NCBI GenBank assembly: GCA_022729855.1
Contig: DZBG01000002.1
Coordinates: 1 to 64,000 of the forward strand
Direction of reading: 5' to 3'
Source: Bdellovibrio sp.
GTDB taxonomy: Bacteria > Bdellovibrionota > Bacteriovoracia > Bacteriovoracales > Bacteriovoracaceae
DNA: 64,000 bases
Shown here piece by piece: positions 15,263-24,431 of the stretch (the first letter of the stretch is position 1; each line of letters starts with the position of its first letter). The translations under genes were made by a program, and so were the position numbers. Below the pieces are notes generated by a model that saw nothing but the letters and a program-made list of their open reading frames with translations, ran no database searches and was not told the DNA's origin.

Positions 15263-16327
15263 ATGAATAAACCACTCTGTGTTTGTGTTGCTGGTGGAAC
15301 TGGCGGTCATATCAATGCCGCCTTGAGTGTTGGAGAGGCCTATAAAGAGAAAGACTTTGAAGTTCTTTATCTCACTGGCAAAAGACATCTTGATTATAAA
15401 CTTTTTAAAGATCAAAAAACGATTCACCTCGATTCAAAGCCACTACGTACAAGTAATCCTCTGACCCTTATTAAAAATATACTTTTAAACCTTAAAAGTT
15501 TTATGAGTATTCTTTTTCTTTTTTTAAAGAGAAGACCAAAAGTTATTGTGGGAGCTGGAGGCTATGTCTGCGGGCCAACTCTTATGGCCGGATTTTTACT
15601 TGGAGTTCCTGTTTATATTATTGAGCAAAATGCCGTGATGGGACTGACAAATAAACTCTTAGGCTGGATTTCGACTAAGATTTTTGTTCATTTTTCAAAG
15701 ACCAAAGGTCTCTCAGAAAAACTTAAAACTAAAGTTGTCGTAGTGGGAAATCCCACTCGAAAAAGTATCCAGTCTGTTAGTCATTCACCGATTTCAAATC
15801 CACTCAAAATTCTGGTTTTTGGGGGAAGTCTTGGGGCCAAACAAATTAATAATGTTATTTTTGATTTGATTCAAGATAGTGAAATACAAAATATTATCAT
15901 TCATCATCAGATTGGCACGGATCAACAAACACCAACTCCAGTAAATGCTTCAGTTAAGTATGTTCCTATGAGTTATATTGATTATATTCAAGGTGAGTAT
16001 GAATGGTGTGATGTGATTATAGCGAGATCTGGGGCTTCAACTGTTTCAGAGCTAGCAATCATCAAAAAGCCAACGTTGATATTTCCTTTTCCTCAGGCCA
16101 CGGATAATCATCAGTTCTTTAATGCTCAAATATTCAAAGAGGAATCAGATTTCGATGTGATTGTTCTTGATCCTAAACAAACTCATCTTGAGAGTGTAAT
16201 AAGTGCTAAATCATTTATTAGCAAAGCTCAAAAGGGTGAATTAAAGTTGACTCAATCGCCATTGGGTGAGAATCAAGCTTGTAACCTCATTATTAAAGAG
16301 ATTGAAAATCATGTTAGGAATAGCTAA
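15263..16327 (+). CDS. murG: Undecaprenyl-PP-MurNAc-pentapeptide GlcNAc transferase
   Basis: MurG converts lipid I to lipid II on the inner face of the membrane. The 354-residue GT28 glycosyltransferase has the N-terminal glycine loop VAGGTGGHINAAL and GAGGYVCGPTLMAG. It also has IIEQNAVMGLTNKLL, FGGSLGAKQIN and the donor-binding IIARSGASTVSEL followed by PFPQATDNHQ. These are all diagnostic. It starts 6 bp after ftsW and runs 17 nt into murC. Confidence 0.95.
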   Translation: MNKPLCVCVAGGTGGHINAALSVGEAYKEKDFEVLYLTGKRHLDYKLFKDQKTIHLDSKPLRTSNPLTLIKNILLNLKSFMSILFLFLKRRPKVIVGAGGYVCGPTLMAGFLLGVPVYIIEQNAVMGLTNKLLGWISTKIFVHFSKTKGLSEKLKTKVVVVGNPTRKSIQSVSHSPISNPLKILVFGGSLGAKQINNVIFDLIQDSEIQNIIIHHQIGTDQQTPTPVNASVKYVPMSYIDYIQGEYEWCDVIIARSGASTVSELAIIKKPTLIFPFPQATDNHQFFNAQIFKEESDFDVIVLDPKQTHLESVISAKSFISKAQKGELKLTQSPLGENQACNLIIKEIENHVRNS

Positions 16328-17699
16328 AAATCTAAAACTTCATTTTATTGGTATCGGCGGAATTGGCATGAGTGGTATTGCTGAGGTCTTAGTAGATCTT
16401 GGATACCGAGTGAGTGGTTCCGATTTGCAATCCTCATCAGTGACTGAACATCTTCAAGAAAAAGGTGCCACGATCTATCTTGGTCACAAGGCCGAGAATA
16501 TTGAGGATGCCTCACTTATTGTTTGCAGCTCTGCTATTGATACAAAAAACCCTGAAATTCGTCGTGCTCAAGAATTAAATATTCCCATTATTAAACGTGC
16601 TGAAATGCTCGCAGAACTGATGCGTCTTAAATACGGAATTGCTATTGCCGGCTCACATGGTAAAACGACGACGACAAGTTTAGTGGCCACTATCTTCAAA
16701 GAAGCTGAACTTGATCCCACTCATATTATTGGAGGGATTGTTCATAATCTTGGAGGGAATGCTCAAAAAGGTGATGGACAATTTTTAGTCGCTGAAGCTG
16801 ATGAGTCTGATGGATCTTTTCTTTTCTTAAATCCCATTCTTTCGGTGGTGACAAATATTGATAATGATCATCTTGATCACTATGGCTCAGAAGAAAATAT
16901 TCAAGCGGCCTTCGTTGAATTTGTGAATAAGGTTCCATTTTATGGGCGAGTTGTTCTTAACGCTCAAGATCCGAATACGCAAAAAGTGAAACATAAAATT
17001 AAAAGACCAATGCTCTGGTTTGGAGTCGATGCTCATCCTCAAAATCTTCTTGAATTTGAATATGGGGCCTCGGCCTTAGTTGAATCGCCGGCCGGTGTTG
17101 AGTTTGATCTCTACGAGAAAGGTGACAAGAAAGTTAGACTCACTCTTACTATTCCAGGTCTTCATAATGTAAAGAATGCTTTGGCCGCCATTGCCATCTC
17201 TCGAGAAGTGGGAATTGATTATACCGTCATTGAAAAAGCGTTAAAAAAATTTACGGGAGTTGGACGCAGACTAGAGAAGCTTTATGCTCACAATGATTTT
17301 TTAATCATTGATGATTATGGCCATCACCCAACAGAAATTGGGGCCACTCTCACGACTTTACGTACGGTCTATCCAAATCATAAATTAGTGGTTGTTTTTG
17401 AACCACACCGGTATACAAGAACGAAACAATTATGGAATCAGTTCATTACGAGTTTTGGTTGTGCTGACGAGGTGTATATCACACCTATCTATGCTGCCAG
17501 TGAGATTAGTATTGAGGGGATTAGCAGTGATAAACTGGTTCAAGAAATAAACAAAAACGGTATTAAAGCCTCTTATCTTGAAAGTTTAGATCTCATGAAA
17601 GACTTAGTGATTAATCATAAAAATCACAAAACATTATTAGTTACTTTAGGTGCTGGGGCGATTTCAAAAAAAATGAGAGCAATCATTAAGGAATTATGA
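16311..17699 (+). CDS. murC: UDP-N-acetylmuramate--L-alanine ligase
   Basis: MurC adds the first amino acid to UDP-MurNAc. From ATG 16311 the protein has 462 residues and begins MLGIAKNLKLHFIGIGGIGM, the standard MurC start, so the longer in-frame reading inside murG is not used. The P-loop AGSHGKTTTTS is intact, as are EADESDGSF, NIDNDHLDHYG and DDYGHHPTEI. EPHRYTRT lies toward the C-terminus. The 17-nt overlap with murG and 4-nt overlap with murB (ATGA) indicate translational coupling. Confidence 0.95.
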   Translation: MLGIAKNLKLHFIGIGGIGMSGIAEVLVDLGYRVSGSDLQSSSVTEHLQEKGATIYLGHKAENIEDASLIVCSSAIDTKNPEIRRAQELNIPIIKRAEMLAELMRLKYGIAIAGSHGKTTTTSLVATIFKEAELDPTHIIGGIVHNLGGNAQKGDGQFLVAEADESDGSFLFLNPILSVVTNIDNDHLDHYGSEENIQAAFVEFVNKVPFYGRVVLNAQDPNTQKVKHKIKRPMLWFGVDAHPQNLLEFEYGASALVESPAGVEFDLYEKGDKKVRLTLTIPGLHNVKNALAAIAISREVGIDYTVIEKALKKFTGVGRRLEKLYAHNDFLIIDDYGHHPTEIGATLTTLRTVYPNHKLVVVFEPHRYTRTKQLWNQFITSFGCADEVYITPIYAASEISIEGISSDKLVQEINKNGIKASYLESLDLMKDLVINHKNHKTLLVTLGAGAISKKMRAIIKEL

Positions 17700-18589
17700 G
17701 CTGGAAAAAAGAAGTTTCGGAAATTTCAGATTGTATCTTAAAAGAGAATATTGATCTCTCAAGTTATACCACGTTTAAATTAAGTGCCACGGGTACTGTG
17801 CTTGAAATTCAAACCAAAGAAGCTGTTAAAAAAATTCTTCCTATTCTTGTGAAACATAAATGTGATTATCGTTTAGTCGGATGGGGGGCCAATCAGATTC
17901 TCCCTGATCATTCTGAACTTATTTTTATTAAATTAGTTTTTAATTTTGATCACCAAGATTATTTTAGTTCTTCAAAAAATGAATATATTCTCCCCGCCTC
18001 TCTTGGCCTAAATCACCTGACCTCGCACGCCTCAAAGTTTAATCTTGAAGGATGGGAAGTGTTCACTGGTATTCCTGCTTCATTAGGTGGGGCGATTTAT
18101 ATGAATGCTGGAACGGCACTCGGTGAAATTGGACCACTGGTAAAAGATGTCACACTAATTACTCCTGATGGATCTGAGCGTGTTGAAATCATCAACGAGA
18201 AATCTTTTAGCTATCGAAAAAATCATTTCGTAAAAGCTGGTGAAGTGATCGTAGGGGCAACTCTCATTCATCGTGGGACCAATCCTGAGATCGCTGGAAA
18301 GATAAAAACATATCTTGAATACCGAAAATCAAGTCAGCCACTGGCCACTAAAAATTGTGGATGTGTTTTTAAAAATGCGACGACCTATTTTCAAGCAGGC
18401 CGATTGATTGATCATATGGGACTTAAGGGCCTGAATTCAGGGCATTTAAAAGTCAGTCCAAAACACTCTAACTTTATGGAAAACACAGGTGGTGCCAAAA
18501 AGGACGACTTTGTAAATCTCGTGCGTGTAATAAATGCTTACAGTGATAGATATCTGGGGATTGAGTTTGAACTCGAAGTAAAAATTTAA
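17696..18589 (+). CDS. murB: MurB-type UDP-N-acetylenolpyruvoylglucosamine reductase, divergent
   Basis: MurB is the FAD enzyme that reduces UDP-GlcNAc-enolpyruvate. The 297-residue protein retains FTGIPASLGGAIYMNAG, QPLATKNCGCVFKN and GLKGLNSGHLKVSPKHSNF, which identify the family. The catalytic serine normally found in YRxS is replaced: the sequence reads SYRKNHF, with Asn at residue 176. The FAD-loop GxGSN is WGANQIL, and the N-terminal TF(x)GG reads TFKLSA. A glutamate near the C-terminus (FELEV) is still present. It sits in the right place after murC, so it is either a functional enzyme with changed chemistry or a decayed copy. Confidence 0.8.
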   Translation: MSWKKEVSEISDCILKENIDLSSYTTFKLSATGTVLEIQTKEAVKKILPILVKHKCDYRLVGWGANQILPDHSELIFIKLVFNFDHQDYFSSSKNEYILPASLGLNHLTSHASKFNLEGWEVFTGIPASLGGAIYMNAGTALGEIGPLVKDVTLITPDGSERVEIINEKSFSYRKNHFVKAGEVIVGATLIHRGTNPEIAGKIKTYLEYRKSSQPLATKNCGCVFKNATTYFQAGRLIDHMGLKGLNSGHLKVSPKHSNFMENTGGAKKDDFVNLVRVINAYSDRYLGIEFELEVKI

Positions 18590-18595
18590 TATAAT
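18567..18595 (+). promoter_or_regulatory. Sigma-70-type promoter predicting a leaderless transcript
   Basis: TTGAAC (18567-18572) and TATAAT (18590-18595) are spaced by 17 bp inside the end of murB. Transcription would start near 18601-18603, exactly at the ATG of the FtsQ-like gene (18602). No ribosome site precedes that ATG. Confidence 0.6.
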
Positions 18596-18601
18596 ATTGT
18601 A

Positions 18602-19354
18602 ATGAAAGCATGGATGATTTCAATACTTACAATTTTTCCCCTCACATCAGCACTGGCCACAGTACCCTCTACATTTAAACAAAACAATGTAACGTATCGT
18701 TCGTACTTTGGTGAATGTCCTTCTAAATCATCAGGAGCACTTGCCCTGACTGTGATGAAAGAATTTGAAAAAAACCACTCGCTTAAAGACGTAAAAGAAA
18801 AAATCTTAGAGGGGAAACTCGATGAGAAGCATTTCCTGAGCGTTTATAAAATTAACTACAATCCAGTTATTAAAACTTTGAATATGCATTTTGAGTGTCC
18901 AGCACCCTTGATGAAAGTTCAGGTTTATAAATCAAATGGTCTTGAACAATATTCAGCCATCATGGCCGATAATGGAAAACTCTACGATCCAAGCTATGAG
19001 CACCTGATGCGTGCTGAAAAGAAGCTCCTTTTTGAACTTCCACTGCTAGCGATGTCAGTTGATCAGCTCGAAGGATCAGCCGCTCAGGAACTTGTGGAGC
19101 TGGTTAGACAGACTCCCATGGAGTTCCGCCAGAAGATTTCAGAGATCATTGTGAACAAAAATGCCGAACTCACTATCATTTTTGGACTTGGTGGTAAGGC
19201 CACTTCCGTTTTTATGGGAGCTGATATTTGGGAAGAAAAGATGCGTAAGTTGATAAAAGTAATAGGGTATGTGGAACAAAACCGACGTTACCCATCAAGT
19301 ATTAGTTTGGTCAATGCGAAAAAAGTTGTTGTCAAGTTTTCCGACAAAATCTAG
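18602..19354 (+). CDS. FtsQ-like cell division protein, divergent
   Basis: The 250-residue protein has an N-terminal hydrophobic segment (MISILTIFPLTSALA) and is otherwise periplasmic. A POTRA-like beta/alpha region could span about residues 60-115. The last 70 residues (AELTIIFGLGG through VVVKF) fit the FtsQ beta-domain pattern, in which a shielding helix (KLIKVIGYVEQNRRYPSS) is followed by short strands. FtsQ normally sits between murB (or ddl) and ftsA, exactly this slot. There is almost no cytoplasmic N-terminus, and the hydrophobic segment could be a cleaved signal peptide ending ALA. Homology is inferred from position and fold pattern, not from strict motifs. Confidence 0.55.
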   Translation: MKAWMISILTIFPLTSALATVPSTFKQNNVTYRSYFGECPSKSSGALALTVMKEFEKNHSLKDVKEKILEGKLDEKHFLSVYKINYNPVIKTLNMHFECPAPLMKVQVYKSNGLEQYSAIMADNGKLYDPSYEHLMRAEKKLLFELPLLAMSVDQLEGSAAQELVELVRQTPMEFRQKISEIIVNKNAELTIIFGLGGKATSVFMGADIWEEKMRKLIKVIGYVEQNRRYPSSISLVNAKKVVVKFSDKI

Positions 19355-19432
19355 GATTTTAGAGAGAGTTATTCTCTCCGAAAAAAAAGGTCAGAATGAA
19401 TCTGACTTATAAGGTTTGAGAAAGGAATCTCA

Positions 19433-20668
19433 ATGAATACGAAAAATGTCATAGTTGCACTAGACATCGGGACCACGAAGGTCTGCACCCTCATCGCGCA
19501 AAAATCCGGTCAAAATTTAGAAATTTTGGGAGTGGGATCACACCCAAGTATAGGTCTTAAAAAAGGCTCAGTTATTAATATTGAAAAAACAGTTGAATCA
19601 ATTAAAGCGTCTATTGAAGAAGCAAAGCTTATGGCCGGTCTTCAACATTTAGAATCGGCCACAGTTGGTATCGCCGGAAATCATATCTATTGTTTCAACT
19701 CTTCAGGGGTTGTTCCTGTTAAAGGAAAAGAAATTACTCAAACTGATGTTGAGAGAGTGATTGAAGCCGCAAAAGCTGTACTCATTCCTTCAGATCGTGA
19801 AGTGATTCATGTGATTCCACAAGAATTTAAAGTTGATAATACGACAGGAATTAAAAATCCTGTGGGAATGTGTGGATCTCGACTTGAGGTCTATGTTCAT
19901 ATCGTGACTGGAAAAACACCTCTTATCCACAACCTGGTTAAGTGTGTTGAGCTTGCAGGAATCGAAGCAAATTCAATCGTGCTTCAGCCGATTGCTTCTT
20001 CTCGTTCTGTTTTATCAAGCGAAGAAAAAGAACTTGGAGTTGTTCTTATTGATATCGGTGGGGGAACGACTGATATTGCTGTTTGGAAAGAAGGCTCTTT
20101 AGTCCATTCACAAATTGTTCCAGTGGGTGGAAGTCATTTTACAAATGATTTAGCGATTGCCCTTAAAGTTCCTCAAAATGAAGCTGAAAAAATTAAACTC
20201 TCGCACGGATCAGTGATCCCAGATGCGAAAGGAAATGAAACTTATATTACTGTTCAAGGTCTTTCTGGAACTAAGCCTCGCGAAGTTTCAGTAGGATTTA
20301 TCTCTGAAATCCTTAATGCGAGAGCAGAAGAGCTGATTTCAGTCGTGAAAGAAGTTATTACAGAAAAAAATCTCAGCATTGATATAACTGGTGGATTTGT
20401 TCTCACTGGTGGTGGATCTTTGATTCGTCATCTTCCAGAAATGGCAGAATATATGCTCGAGAAACCAGTAAAGCTTGGTTATCCGCTTCCTTTCGGAGGC
20501 ATGACAACAGTTATGCAACATCCGAAGTTCTCAACCGTCCTTGGTCTTTTGCAAGAAGGTGTCACAACCGGAGCAGAAGCTATTGCCAATGAGGAAGAGA
20601 CGAATGAAAATGATATGTTTGATAAAATTGGAAAATCTTTGAAGAATGCATTCAAAGAGTTATTTTAA
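19433..20668 (+). CDS. ftsA: Cell division protein FtsA
   Basis: FtsA is the actin-like protein that ties FtsZ filaments to the membrane. The 411-residue protein has the phosphate-1 loop [15 protein letters not shown], the SHS2/1C insertion and the second phosphate loop [13 protein letters not shown]. It also has the adenosine motif [12 protein letters not shown]. It ends in a basic amphipathic helix ([16 protein letters not shown]) for membrane binding. An AAAGGAAT ribosome site precedes the ATG. Two small hairpins lie just upstream, GAGAGA/TCTCTC at 19362-19378 and GTCAGA/TCTGAC at 19390-19406. They could be processing or regulatory structures. Confidence 0.96.
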   Translation: MNTKNVIVALDIGTTKVCTLIAQKSGQNLEILGVGSHPSIGLKKGSVINIEKTVESIKASIEEAKLMAGLQHLESATVGIAGNHIYCFNSSGVVPVKGKEITQTDVERVIEAAKAVLIPSDREVIHVIPQEFKVDNTTGIKNPVGMCGSRLEVYVHIVTGKTPLIHNLVKCVELAGIEANSIVLQPIASSRSVLSSEEKELGVVLIDIGGGTTDIAVWKEGSLVHSQIVPVGGSHFTNDLAIALKVPQNEAEKIKLSHGSVIPDAKGNETYITVQGLSGTKPREVSVGFISEILNARAEELISVVKEVITEKNLSIDITGGFVLTGGGSLIRHLPEMAEYMLEKPVKLGYPLPFGGMTTVMQHPKFSTVLGLLQEGVTTGAEAIANEEETNENDMFDKIGKSLKNAFKELF

Positions 20669-20678
20669 GGGGACACCT

Positions 20679-22115
20679 ATGTTTGATATCGCCGACAACT
20701 CAAATCTTCCTGCAGGAGCCAAAATTAAAGTTATTGGTGTAGGTGGGGGCGGATGTAACGCTGTAAACACAATGATTCGCTCAGGCCTTACTGGTGTTGA
20801 GTACATTGTTGCTAATACAGATTCTCAAGCACTAAATGCAAGTTTAGCTGGAACAAAAATCCAGTTAGGTTCAGCAGTGACTAAAGGTCTTGGGGCCGGA
20901 GCTAATCCGGAAATTGGTCGTAAGGCCGCAATCGAAGATTACGAAAAACTATCAGAAGTTCTTGATGGTGCAGATATGATTTTTGTGACTGCCGGTATGG
21001 GTGGTGGAACAGGAACAGGAGCGGCTCCCGTTATTGCGAAGCTTGCTCGTGAACTTGGTGCACTTACTGTTGGTGTTGTAACTAAGCCTTTCTCTTTTGA
21101 AGGTAAAAAACGTACACGCCAAGCAGATGAAGGAATTAAATCACTTGAAGAAAGTGTCGATTCACTAATCTGTATTCCAAATCAACGTCTTCTTCAACTT
21201 GCTGGTGAATCACTATCTCTTATGGATACATTCAAAGCAGCTGATGAAGTTCTTTTAAATGCAGTTCAAGGTATTTCAGACCTTATTAATAATACAGGTC
21301 TTATCAATGCTGACTTTGCAGATGTTTCTACAATTATGAGTAATAAAGGTCTGGCTCTTATGGGGACTGGATCAGCAACAGGTCCTGATCGCGCTATCAA
21401 AGCTGCGACTCAAGCTATCAGCTCACCACTTCTTGAAGACGTTACTATTGATGGAGCTACGGGCATCATCATTAACATCACAGGAAATGCCTCTCTTACA
21501 ACTCATGAAACTAATCAAGCCGTTTCACTTATTATGGAAGCAGCTGATGAAGATGCTGAAATTATTTTTGGAACAGTTATTGATGACACAATGTCTGAGA
21601 ATATTAAAATTACTGTGATCGCTACTGGTCTTAAAAATGCTCGCGCAGAAGTAAGAGCTCCTATGATGACTCAATCAAGAGTTGTTGAAGCTGCTCCTGA
21701 ATACGTGGCTCCTCGTTACGAAGCACCAAAAGCTCCGGAGGCTCCAGCAGCTACTGTGACTCGTCATACAGACTATGCAGTTAAATCTGAAATCACTTTT
21801 GAAATGACTGAAGAGCAAGAAGAAGTCATCATGGCCGAAGAGAACACACCAGTTCGTCCTTCATGGGCAGAAAAACTTCAAACTGCTGCTTCAAAATATG
21901 AAACTCAAGCAACTCATGCACCAGTTGAAGAATACAAAGCTGCTCCAAAAGCTCCCGAGGCTCCAGCTGCTCCAGCAAAGTCTGCGGCAGATGCTTCTAG
22001 AGAAAGCCGAATTAAATCAATTGCTGAAAAACTTGGTTTCTTCAACTTTGATGAAGATGAGTTTGATACTCCTTCATTCATGAAAAAAGAAAGACAGTCT
22101 GATTCACAACTTTAA
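20679..22115 (+). CDS. ftsZ: Cell division protein FtsZ
   Basis: FtsZ is the tubulin-like GTPase that forms the division ring. From ATG 20679 (ribosome site AAGGGG) the protein has 478 residues. It shows [22 protein letters not shown], the tubulin signature [11 protein letters not shown] and the synergy-loop region FADVSTIM. A linker of about 110 residues rich in Ala, Pro and Glu, with repeated [10 protein letters not shown] units, precedes an acidic segment and a tail ending in DSQL. The tail is not an obvious match to the common FtsZ C-terminal peptide, but [12 protein letters not shown] is likely the partner-binding part. A terminator follows. Confidence 0.96.
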   Translation: MFDIADNSNLPAGAKIKVIGVGGGGCNAVNTMIRSGLTGVEYIVANTDSQALNASLAGTKIQLGSAVTKGLGAGANPEIGRKAAIEDYEKLSEVLDGADMIFVTAGMGGGTGTGAAPVIAKLARELGALTVGVVTKPFSFEGKKRTRQADEGIKSLEESVDSLICIPNQRLLQLAGESLSLMDTFKAADEVLLNAVQGISDLINNTGLINADFADVSTIMSNKGLALMGTGSATGPDRAIKAATQAISSPLLEDVTIDGATGIIINITGNASLTTHETNQAVSLIMEAADEDAEIIFGTVIDDTMSENIKITVIATGLKNARAEVRAPMMTQSRVVEAAPEYVAPRYEAPKAPEAPAATVTRHTDYAVKSEITFEMTEEQEEVIMAEENTPVRPSWAEKLQTAASKYETQATHAPVEEYKAAPKAPEAPAAPAKSAADASRESRIKSIAEKLGFFNFDEDEFDTPSFMKKERQSDSQL

Positions 22116-22121
22116 GAAAAT

Positions 22122-22147
22122 ATAAGGCCCATTTCGGGGCCTTTTTC
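22122..22147 (+). terminator. Rho-independent terminator after ftsZ
   Basis: AAGGCCC (22124-22130) pairs with GGGCCTT (22137-22143) around a six-base loop and runs into five T residues. It closes the dcw cluster before the Mla-type genes. Confidence 0.85.
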
Positions 22148-22166
22148 AATTAGAATCTTATTTAAT

Positions 22167-22997
22167 ATGAATCAATCCCTCGCCTATATTGATGAACTTG
22201 GAAACAAGGTCGTAACTCTCTTTTCTTTTTTAAAAGAAATATTTTTTCTTATTTATCTCTCAATCAGAAATTTTACAAAAATCTTTCTTCACCCTTTTCT
22301 TCACTCAGGAAAATTGCAATCCATCCATAGAGTGATTGTGATGCAAATTTACTTTACTGGAATTCAGGCCTTGCCACTAGTGGGCCTAATGGCCATTGCC
22401 ACAGGAAGTTTTACAGTGCTTCAGGTAACTGAGAAGCTCTCAATTTTGGGGCAAGTGGATCTAGTGGGGAAAGTCCTTGTGGCGGTGATTTTAAGAGAGA
22501 TCGCTCCTCTTTTCACTGCCTTTGTAGTGGTGGCAAGATCAGGGACTGCTATTGCAGCGGAACTTGGTTCAATGAAAGTGAATCGTGAATTTCAAGCTCT
22601 TCAGGCCATGGGAATTGATTATCCAAGCTTTATTGTTTTCCCCAGACTCTTCGGCGGAACACTGAGCTTACTCTGTTTAACCATCTATTTTGTGATGATT
22701 AGCTTTGGTGGTGGTTATATTGTTGCCGATCTCATCTCACCACTACAATTCTCAACATACTTAGAATCAATTTCTGCCAATCTTCAGTTCACAGATATTC
22801 TTAATGTTATTTTAAAATGCTTAGTTACGGGCCTTACGGTTTTTGCGATCTGCTGCCAATGTGGACTGTCAGTCAAAAGAAGTTCGCATGAGGTTCCACA
22901 GGTCACAACGAAAGCGATGGTGTGGAGTATCTCGATGATGGTCGTCATCAATATTTCATTAACACTCATCTTCTATCTTTTTATAAAGGGCCTATGA
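22167..22997 (+). CDS. mlaE: MlaE-type ABC lipid-transport permease
   Basis: The 276-residue protein has five to six membrane segments and the YrbE/MlaE signature. This includes QIYFTGIQALPLVGLMA, REIAPLFTAFVVVARSGTA, the coupling-helix region AAELGSMKVNREFQAL, and QALQAMGIDY. MlaE dimers move phospholipid between the inner membrane and an MCE ring. The stop overlaps the start of the ATPase gene (ATGA). Together with the MCE gene they form a minimal three-gene Mla/Mkl-type importer or exporter. No mlaA, mlaB or mlaC is next to it. Confidence 0.9.
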   Translation: MNQSLAYIDELGNKVVTLFSFLKEIFFLIYLSIRNFTKIFLHPFLHSGKLQSIHRVIVMQIYFTGIQALPLVGLMAIATGSFTVLQVTEKLSILGQVDLVGKVLVAVILREIAPLFTAFVVVARSGTAIAAELGSMKVNREFQALQAMGIDYPSFIVFPRLFGGTLSLLCLTIYFVMISFGGGYIVADLISPLQFSTYLESISANLQFTDILNVILKCLVTGLTVFAICCQCGLSVKRSSHEVPQVTTKAMVWSISMMVVINISLTLIFYLFIKGL

Positions 22998-23668
22998 TTG
23001 ATTCAATAGAATTTTCTAATATCAGTTTTGGCTACGAATCTAAGAATCAGGTCTTTGATAAGGCTTCCTTTTCTCTCCCTTTAAACTCTTGGGTTATCGT
23101 TAATGGTGAACTTGGAAGTGGAAAATCAACTTTTGTAAAATTACTTTTAGGGCTTCTCACTCCAACAGGTGGAGTGATTTCTTATAATAAAGAAGATATT
23201 CATGAACTAGGTTTTGAAAAATTCTCAGATTATCTTGGAAATATTGGCCATGTCTTAGACGGCGAGGGCCTTCTCTCCAATCAAAGTCTTTTTGAAAATT
23301 TAAGTCTCCCTCTGATTTATCACAAAAATATGGGGCTCACAGAACGTGAAGAGTGGATCGAATATTGGCTTAAAAAGTTTAATATTCTATCTCACAAAAA
23401 TGATCGTCCCGCCTTTGTGACTGAAGAAGTGAAAAAAATCGTCTCAATCCTCAGGGCCTTGATATTAAAACCAGAGATGGTTCTTCTTCATAATCCTCTT
23501 AATGATTTAAGTGGATATAATCAAAGAAGAGTTTTTGAAATGCTTGATGAATTTGAAGCTCAACATAATTTGAAACATATTATTATTGCTTCAGACACTG
23601 ATATAAAATTACCAAATAAGAACTTAAAAACATTATTGCTGAGTCAGGGAAAAGTGAATGAAATATAA
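22994..23668 (+). CDS. MlaF-type ABC ATPase, catalytically degenerate
   Basis: The 224-residue protein is placed and sized as the ATPase partner of MlaE and has a normal Walker A, GELGSGKST, at residues 38-46. The other nucleotide-site motifs are missing. The Q-loop position reads HVLDGEG. The LSGG signature is replaced by VTEEVKK. Walker B ends LLHNP, with His166-Asn167 instead of Asp-Glu. The switch-histidine region reads IIIASDTD. The reading frame is intact and overlaps both neighbours, so this is not simple decay. ATG 22994 overlaps the mlaE stop. It may bind but not hydrolyse ATP, or another ATPase may serve the transporter. Confidence 0.8.
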   Translation: MIDSIEFSNISFGYESKNQVFDKASFSLPLNSWVIVNGELGSGKSTFVKLLLGLLTPTGGVISYNKEDIHELGFEKFSDYLGNIGHVLDGEGLLSNQSLFENLSLPLIYHKNMGLTEREEWIEYWLKKFNILSHKNDRPAFVTEEVKKIVSILRALILKPEMVLLHNPLNDLSGYNQRRVFEMLDEFEAQHNLKHIIIASDTDIKLPNKNLKTLLLSQGKVNEI

Positions 23669-24431
23669 AATCTCAAATATGGAACGCAAAGTAGGTCTTT
23701 TTGTTCTTATCAGTTTTGCTGCTTTATTTGCAGTGATGGTAACACTCGTGGCCAAGAGTCATTTTTTTAACAAAACAGTTACCTATCTCATCGAAGTGGA
23801 AACAGTTAACCAATTACAGAAAGGGACAAAGATTCAAGTCAGAGGTCTCACCATAGGTGCCGTGTCTGATATTAACGTGAATGAATCAGGCGTTTTTAGT
23901 GTGCAGTTTGATGTTGATCAAAAATATCATGGCTTCTTTAAAACAGGATCATCAGTACATTTTAAAAACCCACTGATTGTTGGTGAGAAAGTTCTAGAAG
24001 TGGTTATTGGTCCAGGGCCTGAACTCATGGAGGAGGGATCAATCCTTCCAGTAAATGAAGGTGAGGATCTCATCAAAAAAATTGGTGATATTAACTGGCA
24101 AAAAATTAACTCAATTATTGAAAAATTCGATTCAACTATGGGCCACACAAATATTCTCATGGCCGCTCTCAGTAAAGATCTTCCTAAGGCCACTAGCAAA
24201 GCTCCAAAGATCGCTGCCGACGCAGAGAAGGCCGTGGCAGAGCTAAATGTCTTGATTAAAGGACTCACAGAACTTCAACCAGACTTAAAGAAAACAGTCG
24301 GTGGACTTCCAGGTATTTCTGATAAAACAGATAAGGCCATCGCTGAAGCCATTATTGTTTTAAAAGCTGCACAGAAAACATGGCTTTTAAAAAGTAATGT
24401 GAAAGAAGTGAAGAAAGAGCAAGGGAACTAG
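23658..24431 (+). CDS. mlaD: MCE/MlaD family lipid-binding protein
   Basis: The 257-residue protein has an N-terminal membrane anchor (VGLFVLISFAALFAVMVTLVA) and one MCE domain at about residues 40-120 (VNQLQKGTKIQVRGLTIGAV). A C-terminal helical region suits packing around a hexameric channel. MCE rings carry phospholipids across the periplasm. The start at 23658 overlaps the ATPase gene by 11 nt, and an in-frame ATG at 23679 is an equally good start. Its stop shares a CTAG palindrome with the stop of the convergent gene. Confidence 0.88.
   Translation: MKYKISNMERKVGLFVLISFAALFAVMVTLVAKSHFFNKTVTYLIEVETVNQLQKGTKIQVRGLTIGAVSDINVNESGVFSVQFDVDQKYHGFFKTGSSVHFKNPLIVGEKVLEVVIGPGPELMEEGSILPVNEGEDLIKKIGDINWQKINSIIEKFDSTMGHTNILMAALSKDLPKATSKAPKIAADAEKAVAELNVLIKGLTELQPDLKKTVGGLPGISDKTDKAIAEAIIVLKAAQKTWLLKSNVKEVKKEQGN

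Noticed and set aside
19923-19931. Perfect DnaA box inside ftsA
   Set aside because: A single 9-mer is expected about once in a window of this size on two strands; no cluster around it.
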